64,000 nucleotides of DNA from Sclerodactyla briareus (taxonomy: Eukaryota > Echinodermata > Holothuroidea > Dendrochirotida > Sclerodactylidae). A program made the position numbers and the translations under genes. Of the stretch, positions 1-11,487 are shown piece by piece (the first letter of the stretch is position 1; each line of letters starts with the position of its first letter). The stretch is from NCBI GenBank assembly GCA_026419785.1, contig JAODTK010005627.1, positions 93,553-157,552 of the forward strand. The letters run 5' to 3'. The notes beneath the pieces were generated by a model that saw nothing but the letters and a program-made list of their open reading frames with translations, made no database searches and had not been told where the DNA came from.

Positions 1-480
1 AGAAACTTTAGACCACTTATATTTGGGCATGTCCACGGTAAAGTCGGGAGATCTGGAACAGAGTATTTTCTGAAGCTCTTTGTAGGTCGAAAGTACTCTT
101 GTAGTTTGAAATGTTCGTTTCGGATACTACGAGAACGAGGTGCATTGGTAATAGCATTTCAGTATTCTTTGTAAAGTTTTATATTTTTACTTGTAGACTT
201 AACGAAGCAATTCCAACTTACGAAACGCTTAAATATAAACTTAAGTTCTTCCTAGATGTGGAAGTGCATATTTTAGAGAAGAACAAAAAGTACCAATGAC
301 CTCCCAGATATGAGGAAACTCTCTCCAATATAATATGTATACTTCATTTCCACTCCATTTACCAGTTTACGCACAATTGTTGATGATATTAGATACTGTT
401 ATATTATAGTAATGTTCGTAAGTATGCCTCATATTCGAGATCGAGAGAAAGGCAATGAGAAAGGCAATGAAAATGCGAAA
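1..480. other. Unassigned AT-rich sequence
   Basis: I see no gene, repeat relative or structured element here. Short open frames exist on the plus strand but have no recognisable domain and run into R1 copy A. Confidence 0.4.
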
Positions 481-487
481 AAAATTT

Positions 488-2428
488 TTTATTATTATTA
501 TTATCATTGTTATGATTATATATTACGTCGTAAACATAGCAGCGAAACTACCCGATACCAGTCATGTCGGTACGTCGGTTGTGTCCTCCTGGACGCCGTG
601 GTCCTATTACCGTCCGAGTCCTTTCCCTGACTGCGTGGCCGGTGGTTGTTACCTGAGCTACTCGTCATGTAGAACCCGCTGTCCCTGTAGATATAACCAG
701 ACTCCCTCCTGCTTCTCTACGGGGAGATGCAATGTCGCACCCAATAGGCTCTACACTTAACGTGCTCCCGCAGGACAAACTATGGGTAGCCGAACTGCGT
801 GTGTTACCACAGAAGGGCCAATTGGATTTGTACCTCCCTGGACCATAACCAGCCCACAACAGGGGAGAGTCGGTACTGGTTTTAAAAGAATATGTATTTG
901 ATGACTAAGGTGGTGGCATCTCAAGTTAAGACGGTAAACACAAAGGACTAGGCCAAAACACCCATCAATTCATAAATACCGCACGGTAATGATGGGACTC
1001 GTCCAAAACCCCCGTCGATAATCGACAGCTGCCAGTTCGCGTTGTGATTATCAGGGCAGGAAGTCGCCTCCAAAAGGATTCAACAAATGATTTTAGCTGC
1101 GGGAGAGAGCAGCTCTACACGTTCATCATGTCTCCCGTCCCGGCTCTTGCGTTCAATTGTTCGTCCGTCGTTCGTTACCTTATGTTCGTTACGTTCATTC
1201 ATAAACTTTAAACCATACATGCGATCAGGTTGAAACTTGGTGGGTGGATGAGCTTGTACTGGCTGCATTAGCTTACATGTATGATTAGCATAGTGTTATA
1301 GATTTGAATTATGTCCAATTAATTACCCCAATTTCCAACTTCATTTTGAGCTCTCTGGCCGACAAGTTTGTTACAAGTATCCATTCCTCGCTGAGCAGTG
1401 TTTACATTATTCTAGCGGAAGGTCCAGTCTCTGGCAGAATGTGACAATAAAACATATTGTCCAGGGGTGTTGATTTGTCTTCATCGCATTGCCCTAGTTT
1501 ACATTAGATCCTGCCTCCACAGGATTTGTTTACATTACATCTCGGCCAATTCTCAGTGGTGACTAGAAATGGGGGCTTGCGCCCTCCCCCCCCCACCTAA
1601 ATGCTGTGTGATGGTAACTTGTGGAGGAGTGGTCAACTATAACCTATGAGTGTGAACAATGTTAGATATTCGTTTCGTGGGAGTGTGGTTCCACTGTTAA
1701 CTGCCACAGATTAGGGAGGGCACTGATAGCAAAGATTGAGGGCTAATGTGGCAGACATGTTCCGAGTCATTCCATGGTTATGACAGAGTCATTAGAGGTC
1801 AGTTGAATGTGGAACCAAACGATAAATGTGAAATGGCGAAAAATGCAGTGTATTTGCCACGAGAGTTTTTCTGTCCGCAGCTACCAAGACGTTCCGATGG
1901 CACTTGTTCATTGACAATAATATATTCTTATACTATTAGACTGTTCTCTGGACCCACAATCTGCTTATTTATTGAGAGAGGGCGAAGAATGTCTCGCACA
2001 CGGGCGTAAATCCCGGTGGGATAGGGAGATATACCCCCCCCTTTTTGTAAGGGGCAGGGGGGGGGGATGGCCTAGCACAAAATATAATCCCACAGTTTTC
2101 AGGACACTGCTTTTCTTCGGAGAAGCAATTTTTAAAACTACACGCTCCATTTTGTTGTTTAATGGTGTAATCCGCCCCCAATATCATATCTATGTCACCA
2201 GCTTCCAGTAAGTTTGCACTGAGTAATGTGACAAAACAGACAGCATTTTCGCACACGCCTCCCGCGCATACAACAATTACTGTCTCGTTCTGTAGTTGGA
2301 AGAGCGGGGATAGTAGACATTCAATACACCCTCTTCCAGTTTCAACATAGGATTACGGCGGGACCAAAAGAGGAACATGGCTCGGACAATTTATTGAGCA
2401 GGCAGCGTGAAAACAAAAACGAAACACC
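488..2428 (+). repeat. Dispersed repeat R1, copy A (interrupted)
   Basis: R1 is a family defined by comparison within this window; five copies are visible. Copy A opens with an ATT run (488-523), followed by a block around 690-900 also found in copies B and C (shared strings include GGGCCAATTGGATTTGTACC). A block at 960-1078 contains 'caattcataaatacc' and the GTCGA..TCGAC hairpin region. From about 1908 it resumes with GACTGTTCTCTGGACCCAC and runs to GAAAACAAAAACGAAACA near 2428. Between about 1095 and 1908 there is sequence absent from copies B and C. Its identity as a transposon is inferred from dispersal; no terminal inverted repeat or transposase was recognised. Confidence 0.75.
1095..1908. 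other. 0.8-kb insertion inside R1 copy A
   Basis: Copies B and C pass directly from the 'aacatgattta' segment to the segment before GACTGTTCTCTGGACCCAC within about 100 bases. Copy A has about 810 extra bases there. The insert contains a short phrase, TTGAAACTTGGTGGGTGGA, resembling the R2 family, but no other recognised part, no clear target duplication and no coding frame. Confidence 0.5.
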
Positions 2429-2429
2429 C

Positions 2430-2800
2430 CCTTTTTTTCCTTCAAAAACTTCGAGAGAAGTACTTGATGTGAAAATAGAAATGCAAGAAATTTAGGTTTT
2501 CTGTGGAGGGTGGAGTGAGGTTTCGAAATTTTCCTGATAATCATACCCCCCCTCATCTAGACAAGTTACACCACTGATTTCGCCAACAAACTGGCGAATT
2601 TTGGTAGGGCCCTGTACAAGAAAAACAACCGTCTCACACAGTATATCGGAACGAATTTTGAATTGAACTTCTTATAATAGCGACGATTATACCATATTCG
2701 AGACGGCACCGAACAAAATCGATAACTGCGTTGGATTTCCGTGAACAGTATGAGGAAGAGACAAAAGGCGTTCTTGGGTGATTTTTCACCTTGTTTTCTG
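2430..2800 (+). repeat. Dispersed repeat R4, copy 1
   Basis: It is related to the sequence at the right end of the window (63650-64000). Shared landmarks are GTGAAAATAGAAATG against GTGAAAAATAAAAAATG, the string CACAGTATATCGGAACGAAT followed by TTTG, CGACGATTATACCATATTC against CGACGATATACCACTATTC, and GCGTTGGAT...CGTGAACAGTA. It begins where R1 copy A ends, so it may be the 3' portion of a composite unit. Function unknown. Confidence 0.7.
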
Positions 2801-3420
2801 TGTAGACTTCTGTTAGAGTTCCCCTCCGCCGAAGGCACTCGGATCGGATGCGATCTGTGCAATGTTTAGCGACATTTAGAGGTATCAACGTTTGTAAGGT
2901 TTGTAAGGTGTTGAATGACCACAAAAAACAACGTCAGAGCTTTGATCTTCTTCCCGTTTGGTCAACAATTTCATGCCGTCCATGTACCGGAACTGATTGA
3001 TTTCATGACTATTTCGGGTCAGTATCCCTGTATGGCCTGCCGTAGCATGGCAGGTAGGCTCCGTGGTGGAGCGTCTTGTTATCTTGGTGGTTGGTCTTAT
3101 ATGACCTCGTGAGTTGGGCCATCAGGAAGTGTGGTAATAGTCATATCCGCTCTGCTAATTCGTATCCGCCCCTGCCCCGGTTCGTGCGCCTCCTTCACGA
3201 TTTCTGTATAGAGCTTGTGGAAGTAGCGCTGTTCTTTCGTGCCTCGACATCCTGTCTAGCTCTGGGAGAGGTTTTGAGCGGCGAAGATCCCATACATTAT
3301 TCCTCCATCTTGTGGGTTTGGGCACGTGATTGGGCCATTAGATATTAGGTGGTAACTCTTGCTGTGTTCTTCTGGATCAGACAGTCCTGCCTCAAGTGAA
3401 GCCTTGAATGTGCCAGGTTG
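2801..3420. other. Unassigned sequence before R1 copy B
   Basis: GC is somewhat higher than in the flanks. No protein domain was recognised on either strand and no copy was found elsewhere in the window. It might be upstream sequence of a longer R1 element. Confidence 0.3.
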
Positions 3421-3462
3421 GACTATTATTATATTATTATTATTATTTTATTATTATTATTC

Positions 3463-3496
<34 letters not shown>

Positions 3497-4612
3497 GTAT
3501 TATCACGTACCCACAGCTAGCCGGAAACTAACCGCTTTCCCGTCATGACGTTCCGTCGCTGTGTCATTGTGGTTCGCCGTGGTCCTCATTACCAGCGTCG
3601 CGTGTTTCTTCTGACTTCCGTGGCCGTATAACGGTGGTTGGTTACTCGGGGGTACTCTACGTGTAGATTACCGCTGTCCCCTGTGGATGGAACCAGACCT
3701 CCCATCCTGCTATTTTCGGCGTTTTTGGCAATGTTCATACCCTGTGGCTCGACCCCTACATACACTTGCTACTGCATGAGACAACTAGGTGGCCGGACTG
3801 CGTGTGTTCCACATGAAGGGCCAATTGGCCTTTTTTTTTATCGCCTGATCATAACCAGCCACAACAGGAAGAGTCGGTGGTGGCTTTAAAAGAATATATC
3901 CTTTAATGACTAATATGCGTGGCATAAACACCCGATCAATTCATAAATACCACCGCCGGTAATGATGGGGACTCGTCCCAAACCCCGTCGAATAATCGAC
4001 GCTGCCGTTCCCCTTGCTATCAGGGCAAGTCGCTCCAACATGATTTAAAAAAAACTAATTTTCATTGACAGATAATATACTTCTTTTACCATATAGTTGT
4101 TGGAACAAATTATCAGATTGTCTAATAGACTGTTCTCTGGACCCACACTTCTGTTATATTTAATTGAGAGGCAAACGTGTCTCGCACCCGGAGGTAAATC
4201 CTGTGGATAGGGAAGATAATATCCCCCACACCACTTCTATAGAAGTGGCGGGGGCATGGCTCTACATAAATATACCCCCCGTTTTTCCGGCACTGCCTTT
4301 CTTTGGGGAGCAATTTTTGAACGAACACGCTTTTTTGGTGTTCTCAATGGTGTCATCCCCCCCCAATATCATCTCTATGTCACCCCAGCTTTCCAGTAAG
4401 TTTTGCAGTATGTAATGTACAAAACAGGCAACATTTTCGCACGCTCTCCGCGCTCAAAAATTACGGTGTCGTTCTGTAGTTGGAAGAGCGGGGATAGTCG
4501 CCATTAATACACTCTTCTTCCAGTTTCAACATGAACCAGATTTACGGCGGGACCAACCGAGGCACATGCCTCGAACAATTCTGGGAAACAGGGGTGTGAA
4601 AACAAAAACGAA
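3421..4612 (+). repeat. Dispersed repeat R1, copy B (uninterrupted)
   Basis: This is the most continuous R1 copy. It has an ATT microsatellite head (3425-3503), then CCCACAGCTAGCCGGAAACT, a middle block ending at the GTCGAATAATCGAC hairpin (about 3986-4000), CAACATGATTTAAA, GACTGTTCTCTGGACCCAC, and a tail reaching GAAAACAAAAACGAAACA. Length is about 1.19 kb, which I take as the reference for the family. An open frame at 3638-3889 is not conserved in frame with the other copies. No transposase was seen, so it would be non-autonomous if mobile. Confidence 0.75.
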
Positions 4613-4619
4613 ACAGTCA

Positions 4620-4862
4620 AAATGTTCTCGCGCTCCGCGCGCATCTTAGTCAGAATGCCTCAAACGCGCGATCGTAAAACGCAGGGATCTATGCATCACG
4701 CAACAGGCACCTGACACGTCGAGAAATCTGAAGCGCCCCTTACTGCAGGACGGCGACGTGACGTGGTCCACAACGTGAAAAAATTACGTCATTTGTCGTA
4801 GCTCGCGTCCTCGTCGTGAAACCTAGAGCGACGTCTGCATCACGTCACGATTATCGTTCCAA
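4620..4862. promoter_or_regulatory. CpG-rich patch with clustered ACGTCA/TGACGT motifs
   Basis: About 240 bases rich in CpG in an otherwise AT-leaning setting. It contains GCGACGTGACGTGG (about 4754), TTACGTCATTT (about 4785), GCGACGTCTGC (about 4829) and CATCACGTCACG (about 4840), all half-site-like for CREB/ATF bZIP factors. No TATA box or downstream exon was recognised, so a promoter role is only a possibility. Chance enrichment in a GC-rich repeat is the main alternative. Confidence 0.2.
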
Positions 4863-5059
4863 CTCAATTTCGATGCTGATACGGTCGATCGTCATAATGA
4901 TAGGTCAATGTTAGGTTAGTCCCGACCGCGAGGACGATTTCATTGTACTTTATGTATACGGGCTATTCCATTATTTACTCGGTAGGCTAATGCAAGACGA
5001 TTATGGCCCTCTTGCGATTTTCTTGGAACCAAGGGTAATTCATTTGGCTGTGACTCCAG

Positions 5060-5285
5060 TCAGTCAGTCAGTCGGTCAGTAGGTCGCCCACAGCCAGGCT
5101 CTAGCATAGATCCTCCATTCATCCCGGTCCGCCAAACAGCCGACAATTTCTATTGGTACCCACCCAGTTCAGTGTCCCTCTTCAGGATGTCGACGAAAGT
5201 AACACGTGGTCTGCCTCGGTTCCTTTTGCAATGAGTGGGCTCCCAGGGAACGACTGAGTTGTCTCGCAGGAGGTTCAGGGAGCCG
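5060..5285 (-). pseudogene. 3' end of a non-LTR retrotransposon ORF2 (LINE remnant)
   Basis: On the minus strand one frame (5219 down to 5166) reads RGRPRVTFVDILKRDTEL, and after a one-base frame slip another (about 5145 down to 5092) reads EIVGCLADRDEWRIYARAW. GRP..-D-[IL]-[KR]-D followed some 20-30 residues on by DR..WR is the usual carboxy-terminal signature of LINE ORF2 proteins, downstream of the reverse transcriptase. No endonuclease or reverse transcriptase remains, as expected for a 5'-truncated insertion. A (TGAC)n run at 5051-5085 lies just beyond the coding end and may be its 3' tail repeat. The clade was not determined. Confidence 0.6.
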
Positions 5286-5944
5286 CGTTTCTCGTTAGCG
5301 CTCTAGCTCTTGTCCAATTGTCCAATTTACGCGAAACTTAGCAACCCATGTTTTCATGAATGAATCTCGGACAAGTTCGAAAGTGGGCGTCGCCACACCA
5401 CTCTGGCGCGGCCATCTTGGATGTTCGACTGAACGCATTGTATTATCGTTAGCGCTCTAGCTCTCCACCACGCATGTCCGATTTATCAACGAACTTGGCA
5501 CCCCTGTTCGTCATGTGAAAATCTTGAACAAGCTCGAGAGTGGGCGTGGCCACACCCCTCCAATGGCGGCCATCTGGATTTTTCGACGAACTGACTTTCT
5601 TGCAGATTTGCGCGATTCGCAACATGCGATCGTTTGGGACCAACTTCAATTTTCGCCCCATTGGACCCCACGTGGCAGCCAAAAAAACCGCTTTATCCGA
5701 TTGACTTGCAACTTGGTGTACAGGTAGGTCCGCCATGACGAAAGCTTAGACGATCGATTTCGAAAGTGGACGTGGCCACACACCTCCAACGGTGGCCATC
5801 TTGGATTCTCAACGAACTGCATTTTAAAGTCACCAGAGGTCAAATAGACTTGAACATTTATTGTGCTTCTTTCAGAAGAGGTCCATCGACGGCCATTTTT
5901 GCGGGGATATACACGTCGGCGGTTTACCCGCCTGCAATTGTCTT
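5286..5944 (+). mobile_element. R2 copy a: Helitron-like non-autonomous element
   Basis: Its interior repeats a phrase of the form 'cgaaagtgggcgtggccac...ccatcttgga' three times (about 5378, 5534, 5763). It ends with GGGGATATACACGTC, then the hairpin GGCGG-TTTAC-CCGCC (5918-5932), nine bases, then CTTG. A 3' hairpin followed shortly by CTRR is the Helitron hallmark; here the terminus is CTTG rather than CTRR. The same terminus is seen in copies b, c and d. No Rep/helicase coding sequence is present. The left boundary is uncertain because the LINE tail abuts it. Confidence 0.5.
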
Positions 5945-6940
5945 GTTCTCTTCTGGTATTTCCATTCCCTGTATGGTACCTTGTCTCTTACTCTGGAAAG
6001 CTCACCATAATAGAGAATGTTGTTGAGGATGTGTTCTGACTGTTCTTTCCCGCTGATGTTCACAGCTGCTCACAGCATGCGAGTATATGTACCGTTGAGT
6101 GACTTCCCGGACAGGTTCATGTCCAAGTTGCACTTCTTACAGCAGGACAGATTCAACGGTGGCTCAGTTCAGTTTCACATACCGAATCGTCGGAATTTCA
6201 CACCCTTTTCATCTTGTTGAGGGCTGTCCAACTGAAGCAAGGGCCTTTTTGATATTGATATCGCCTTTGATGTAGTTACCCCCAAAATGCAGAGAAGAAA
6301 TTACACACTCCGCGCTCGTTAGTAGTTCGACGTTAGAAGGCCCACTGAACACGAATGCAAGGAAACGTACTTAGACAACCTTCATTTTTTTTGAGATGCG
6401 GCTATTAAATCCTATGATATGACCTTCTCACTATTTTTATGTCCAAGATCTTAGTATGATTCGAAGAAGCCCTAATATAGGTGATAACTGTACGAATTTA
6501 ACGAATTAGAAGGTTCAACGTGCGTTTTATCTTATTTTTTCCGATGACTGAGATGACAAACCTCAACCATAAAATACTTCAGGCCAACTAATTCGAAGGT
6601 CAGGACCTAACCATCAAGTCGGCGTCCAATCATTCTGGGGTGACCATTACCATGTCCAATCATGGGTCCGGTGATGTCCATCTATCGAGTGCAGACGTCT
6701 TTGAAAATCATTTTTACTAAGTTTATCAATTCAGCACATGTAAAGGAATAGGTCTTAGCGTTTTAGCCTGGTTGACATAAGTATGTAATCACCCGTCTGG
6801 TAACGTTATCTTGAATTAGTGGTATTACTGTGGGGATGGTCGGATATTATTTCAGAAATACCCTGGGGACACATTTCCCTGTTTCCCGGGGATATTGATA
6901 TATATTTATAGAGAACCTATTCTCAGGAATGCGGACCGTA
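5945..6940. other. Unassigned sequence
   Basis: I found no gene, no intra-window homologue and no notable structure. Open frames are short and unrecognised. Confidence 0.35.
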
Positions 6941-6991
6941 TATCTATCTCTCTATCTATCTATCTATCTACTATCTATCTTACTCTTCTAC

Positions 6992-7022
<31 letters not shown>

Positions 7023-7035
7023 CTTCTATCTATCA
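6939..7035 (+). repeat. (TCTA)n microsatellite
   Basis: An almost continuous TCTA/CTAT tetranucleotide run with a few interruptions. A similar run occurs at 61161-61234, and the reverse-complement type (GATA)n occurs at 33411-33444. Confidence 0.95.
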
Positions 7036-8275
7036 GACCATCGATATTACCCCATATTTCGTGGGCTGACCATACCCATACTGAGTAAGGTCATCTTGAA
7101 TATCAGTCCTCAATTGGAATAATCTAACACTAATCATGTTGCAGAATAACACAATATTGTTTATGATGCGTGGCAATTGCGTTTTTGTTTACTATGTTTA
7201 TCGTGGAAGTTGGAACCCTGGTCGAATAACCACTGACCACTTGCCGCAGTTCACTAAACCGAATCAATGGAATATGGTACCGGCGTGTGAACAGAACACG
7301 AACTGTGCTGTACAACTCGCACCGTCCTACTTTATATCCTAATTGTATTTGGGGCCCAAAACATTACTTCGGACCGAAAATTCTAGAAAACCAAATGTTT
7401 AGTACTAGTTCAACCTGACCAACTTGACTATTATGTGAATGCTTTCGTCATAAGAGCTCATTATGACCCCGTCATGACGCTTGACCCTGACTTCCGTAGG
7501 CGGCGATGCCTTTGTGCAAATTTTCAGCCTCTTTATGACCTCTGACCACAATCTCCCAGTGGGTGAAATGTCCCAATGAATTTGAACATTGTTCAAAATG
7601 TTTGGTCAAGCATCACCATCAGAGTGGAAGCACCTGGATCAAGAAAACACTGGTTGACAGACTGTTGCCAACAGAATGGCACATAGAATGATCACAGAGA
7701 CACCTTAGCTCGACCAGCGGGGGGTGGCCTTCAAGCAAATGAACTGTTCTATTTTCAAGATGTTGGAAGTTTGAGCTTATATAATTGACGTATCCAAATT
7801 TCGTGTTCTCATAACGGCAGTCAAAAGTGTCATATTGGCAATGCACGATAATTAAATTCATAGGTGATGAACTTGTAAATTATATCCGCAAGAAAGAAAT
7901 GCTCTTAATTCAGAAAGGATAAATTGTCTTCCAAATCTTCTGTTTCGTGTCCTAACAGGAATTCGAAGTTTAAAGTGCATTGCCAAAACAGATCATCGGA
8001 ATCTCTACTGTCACTCTTACAAAAATGACACTGCGGGTTATGCGGATTATCAACTTTTATTCTTCGTTCCATGTAATTTTTCACTAGAAAAATCCTGGAA
8101 ACTATTGATCACCGCAAGTTCCTCACCCTATAAGATGGTACAAGCTTGTTGTAACCACAACCACTTTTGTCCACAGGTCACGAGTTTGTCATATTCACCA
8201 ACCTCTTTTGTCACAACGGACCTAACGGAGTTACGGGTTTTGTCACATTACGAACCATTTGTCCTGTCCCCCTTT
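7036..8275. other. Unassigned sequence
   Basis: No recognisable gene, repeat copy or RNA. Several open frames of 60-80 codons overlap one another on both strands, typical of non-coding DNA. Confidence 0.35.
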
Positions 8276-8276
8276 T

Positions 8277-8336
8277 TTATTCTTATTATTATTATTATAT
8301 ATTATTATTATTATATTATAGTATTATTATTATTAC
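8277..8336 (+). repeat. (ATT)n microsatellite without R1 body
   Basis: A TTA/ATT run like those heading R1 copies A-C, but the sequence after it does not match R1. It could be an independent microsatellite or the seed site of a lost copy. Confidence 0.85.
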
Positions 8337-9100
8337 TTACCTTCTCCTAACACCTCTCCTTGGTCCGTATATCAGTCCATCGTCTTCTTGACTTTTCGAA
8401 TCCCACCCTTAGTCTGGGAGGTCTATTGTCCGGGGTATTAGACGCTATTAACATTATCAAGACATCCAGTGGACATAACTGCAGACTCATCATCAGTAAC
8501 GCAGGCTCTCATTCAGTGTTTGGAGCAACCATTATACCAGTTGTATGTATACGTTAGTCCTCATTAGCCCACCGGTCAACCTCATGTTCCATCTCCGTGA
8601 CAATTGACAGTGCCACTAATCGGTCACCTGCGATTCCGGTAATCGTTCGCATATAACAACCAGGTTTTGTTGCTTCTTACATCAATAGCCTTTCCCCAAG
8701 TAAGCCTATTTTTCGTTAAAATAAGTTCGGTCCTAGTGAACCAGCCGTGTGAAAAGCCGGACAGCTATGCATATAACGCACTTTCTCTCTCTCCTCTCTC
8801 TCTCTATAAGACGCCCCTCTTTTGAGACCGGCCAGAGGCGCCATCTACTAGGCACTATTTTAGGAGGTCAACCCGCGACAGCTGCAAAGTCTAATGACAA
8901 GACAAGGAGTTGCAAAGATCGGCGGTTTTCATGTCGTGCCTTTTCTCCCAGATTGTGTATGTTACAGGTTCAACCATCAAGCCGGTACGTAATTCCAAAG
9001 TGTGATATAAGGTGATTGTATATCATTTTCAGAATTGGGCTTTCGAGACTCATCACCATCCCTTGATAGAGTTCAGAGTTTTTTTTCTTTCCTGGTCTAT
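8337..9100. other. Unassigned sequence with a CT-rich tract
   Basis: A CT-rich run at about 8779-8806 is the only obvious structure. Nothing else was recognised until the candidate splice acceptor at 9102. Confidence 0.35.
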
Positions 9101-9104
9101 GCAG

Positions 9105-9399
9105 GAAAACCAGTGGTATATTGACGTCCTGTCTGCGGACGATGTGTGCACGCGTGTGTTATGCCAGGGTCCGACGTACTCAATGCCTTCCAACAGTCAT
9201 GGAACAAATTGTTATGAACTACACAATGAAAAGGGAGATCTCACAACCCCGCATCCCAAATTCAGTATCGAGCGTGCCTAGTAGCTGGCGTCCGTACGAA
9301 AGTTTCGATAGTGAGTGTATTGAGTATCCTGAACGTCCTGCGGAACCTGAGCAGTTCTGTACTTTACTGTTCGAACGCTTGGAACGGGAGTCTTGGTAG
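9105..9399 (+). CDS. Possible terminal exon, product unknown
   Basis: A pyrimidine-rich tract (about 9079-9098) leads to TATGCAG at 9098-9104, a plausible 3' splice site. From 9105 one frame stays open for about 97 codons to a TAG at 9397-9399. Its carboxy end, with EYPERPAEPEQF and LLFERLERESW, looks protein-like. An alternative frame from the same acceptor ends at a TAG near 9280. I recognise no family, saw no partner exon, and found no AATAAA close downstream. A chance open frame next to a T-rich tract is quite possible. Confidence 0.2.
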
Positions 9400-11487
9400 G
9401 GATACCTATCATCGATTAAAGGGTAGGGGAACGAGGTTGGGGACGAGGGTTGGGGGAGGGGGAGTCCCTCTCGGGATCAGGAAACGCTAGTTACTTTTAC
9501 TTCAGTGCCGGTATCATTTGCTGCACAGTGGCTACATGTTAACAGGTTTTTGTAGGAAACTCCGACATCATTTTTTTGCACAGTTATTGTGCGCACGAAC
9601 ATTTCACAATTCAGCTCTGACCTTGCGAAAAGAACCTTGATTTCGAGAGAGAACGCATTATAAGTTTACGCGTAAAGACCATAAAAATGTCGCACCCATG
9701 CATAAATGTTTTTGTGGTGTTTTCGTACTGCAGTCAACCAATCTCGCAATACTTGTTTTGTCGTTTGAAACAAAAATACTCGACACGTGACAGCCAGGGC
9801 CAAGTCTCTTTGATTATTCAAATTTCGAATCGAGTGGCAGTGCAGGTTACCCGCTAGCATGTAAATATTAAGACATCCCTATTGTATTAGCTAAACATCA
9901 AAAACAGATTGTCAATGAGTTATACAAACAACAAGTCTTGTGCAAACGGTAGGGGTGGGGGCCAGGGTAACTTCACGTGAAGGTACCGTCCAATCAGTTC
10001 ATTAAGATGTTGGTATCTGTATGAGGGAAATTGGCGGAATTGTGAGCCGAACCCCAGCAGGCTCTATACAGTGGGTCATGCGTTTTGCTATGAAAGCAAA
10101 GATTATAGGAGGGGCAGAAGAGATAAATGGGGTAGTGGTATCAGCGTCTCTGTCGGTGCTGGTTGAGCAGACAGCTCTCAAATTCTACAACCCCAAGCTA
10201 ATCCGTTATTGCGATACAGGATTCTGATTGGCTGATATCCAAGCACGTATCCTCCGTTTATTTTTGTTAACTGGAGAGGCATCGCGTGCAATACATTGAA
10301 GCAATTTGAAAGTGTCCCCCGCACCCGGACTGATACAGATCACACCCTAGATTGCTTTAAGTGTTGAGACCATCTCGGTAATAGCTACTCTACCGGGGAC
10401 AATGGTGCAAAATGGTCCCCTGGACATGGAACTGACGCGCGTATTAAGTTTTCGTTGCGTTAAAATTGTTCGACCCAACCGATCTGTGTTACGCTTTCGG
10501 AGATATTTTCAGGTGACGCGTCTGAAGACAATGCCAAAACCGCGCGTAACTTGCTATTTTACCACAACGTCCAGCTCAGCCTAAGGCGTTAATCGTTGGA
10601 ATCTGGTGCCGGGCCTAGGTAGGTCGGCCGCGTAGTTTGTATTGCGTCCACTGGAAATTACGCACAGCAGCACACCGCTAATCATTTGTGTATGGTACGG
10701 AATGCAATTTACTTCGATGAACTAACGCCATAGTTACCCTAGCTGCTCATTAACTGTTTAGAGATCAACGATATTAGATCTAGTGATATAGTATCTCTAA
10801 TCGTGTTGGGTAAATTCTTAATTGTGCTGGTGCCGTAGAGTAGGAATAAGCTACAGCAGGTCGACTTTTACAGATTCATAAACAGTCTCGACTCTGAATT
10901 TAATCAATTAATTCTAGGGGTTTTTCTTCTGCTGGAATGCGGTGAATTGGCCTATTTCCTTAGCTCTTTCGTGATTCGTATAATTTTTAAGCAAGTCGAT
11001 TAGAATTGTAATTGATTAAGTATGATTCCCCTATCTTATCCCCTACCGCCGATTATTTTTCCATTGATCGAATTTGCTGGTTTGAATTATTTTTTAGTAT
11101 TTTTTAGATCATATGTAGAACGTCCCCGTCGTTTTGCTCGATGATAAGATTGTGCCGTCGTTACTTTGTCCCAATCATGATCCATGAATTTGTACCACGG
11201 TGAGGTTCGAATTACACAGATTCGAAATTATACAGATTTAGTATCTGTAAATTTTTTATTAACGGTATTTTTACCCTGAGTGTTTCGGATACCTGCACAT
11301 TTCTGTTAGTCAGCAGAAAAAAAACTAGCTGATACTGCCCGGGAAATTTTGAAGAGAAAAAAACCTGCTCCCGGGCCCCAGAAAATTCTTAAATATAAAA
11401 TTCGAAGCAATGGTAATCGCTGACTAGGAACAACGACGCTCTGGAGTTATTCATTTTTCTCTTTTGAGAAGCCCGGGTTGACCGATA
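9400..11487. other. Unassigned sequence left of long-repeat arm 1
   Basis: About 2 kb of moderately AT-rich DNA with no recognised gene or repeat. A small perfect inverted repeat, ACAGAT-TTAGT-ATCTGT, lies near 11235-11251. There is no clear homology to the sequence left of arm 2, so it helps define the arm boundary. Confidence 0.35.

Noticed and set aside
455-760. Thrombospondin-like WTPWS string in R1 copy A
   Set aside because: Copies B, C and E do not keep it and the cysteine pattern of the domain is absent.
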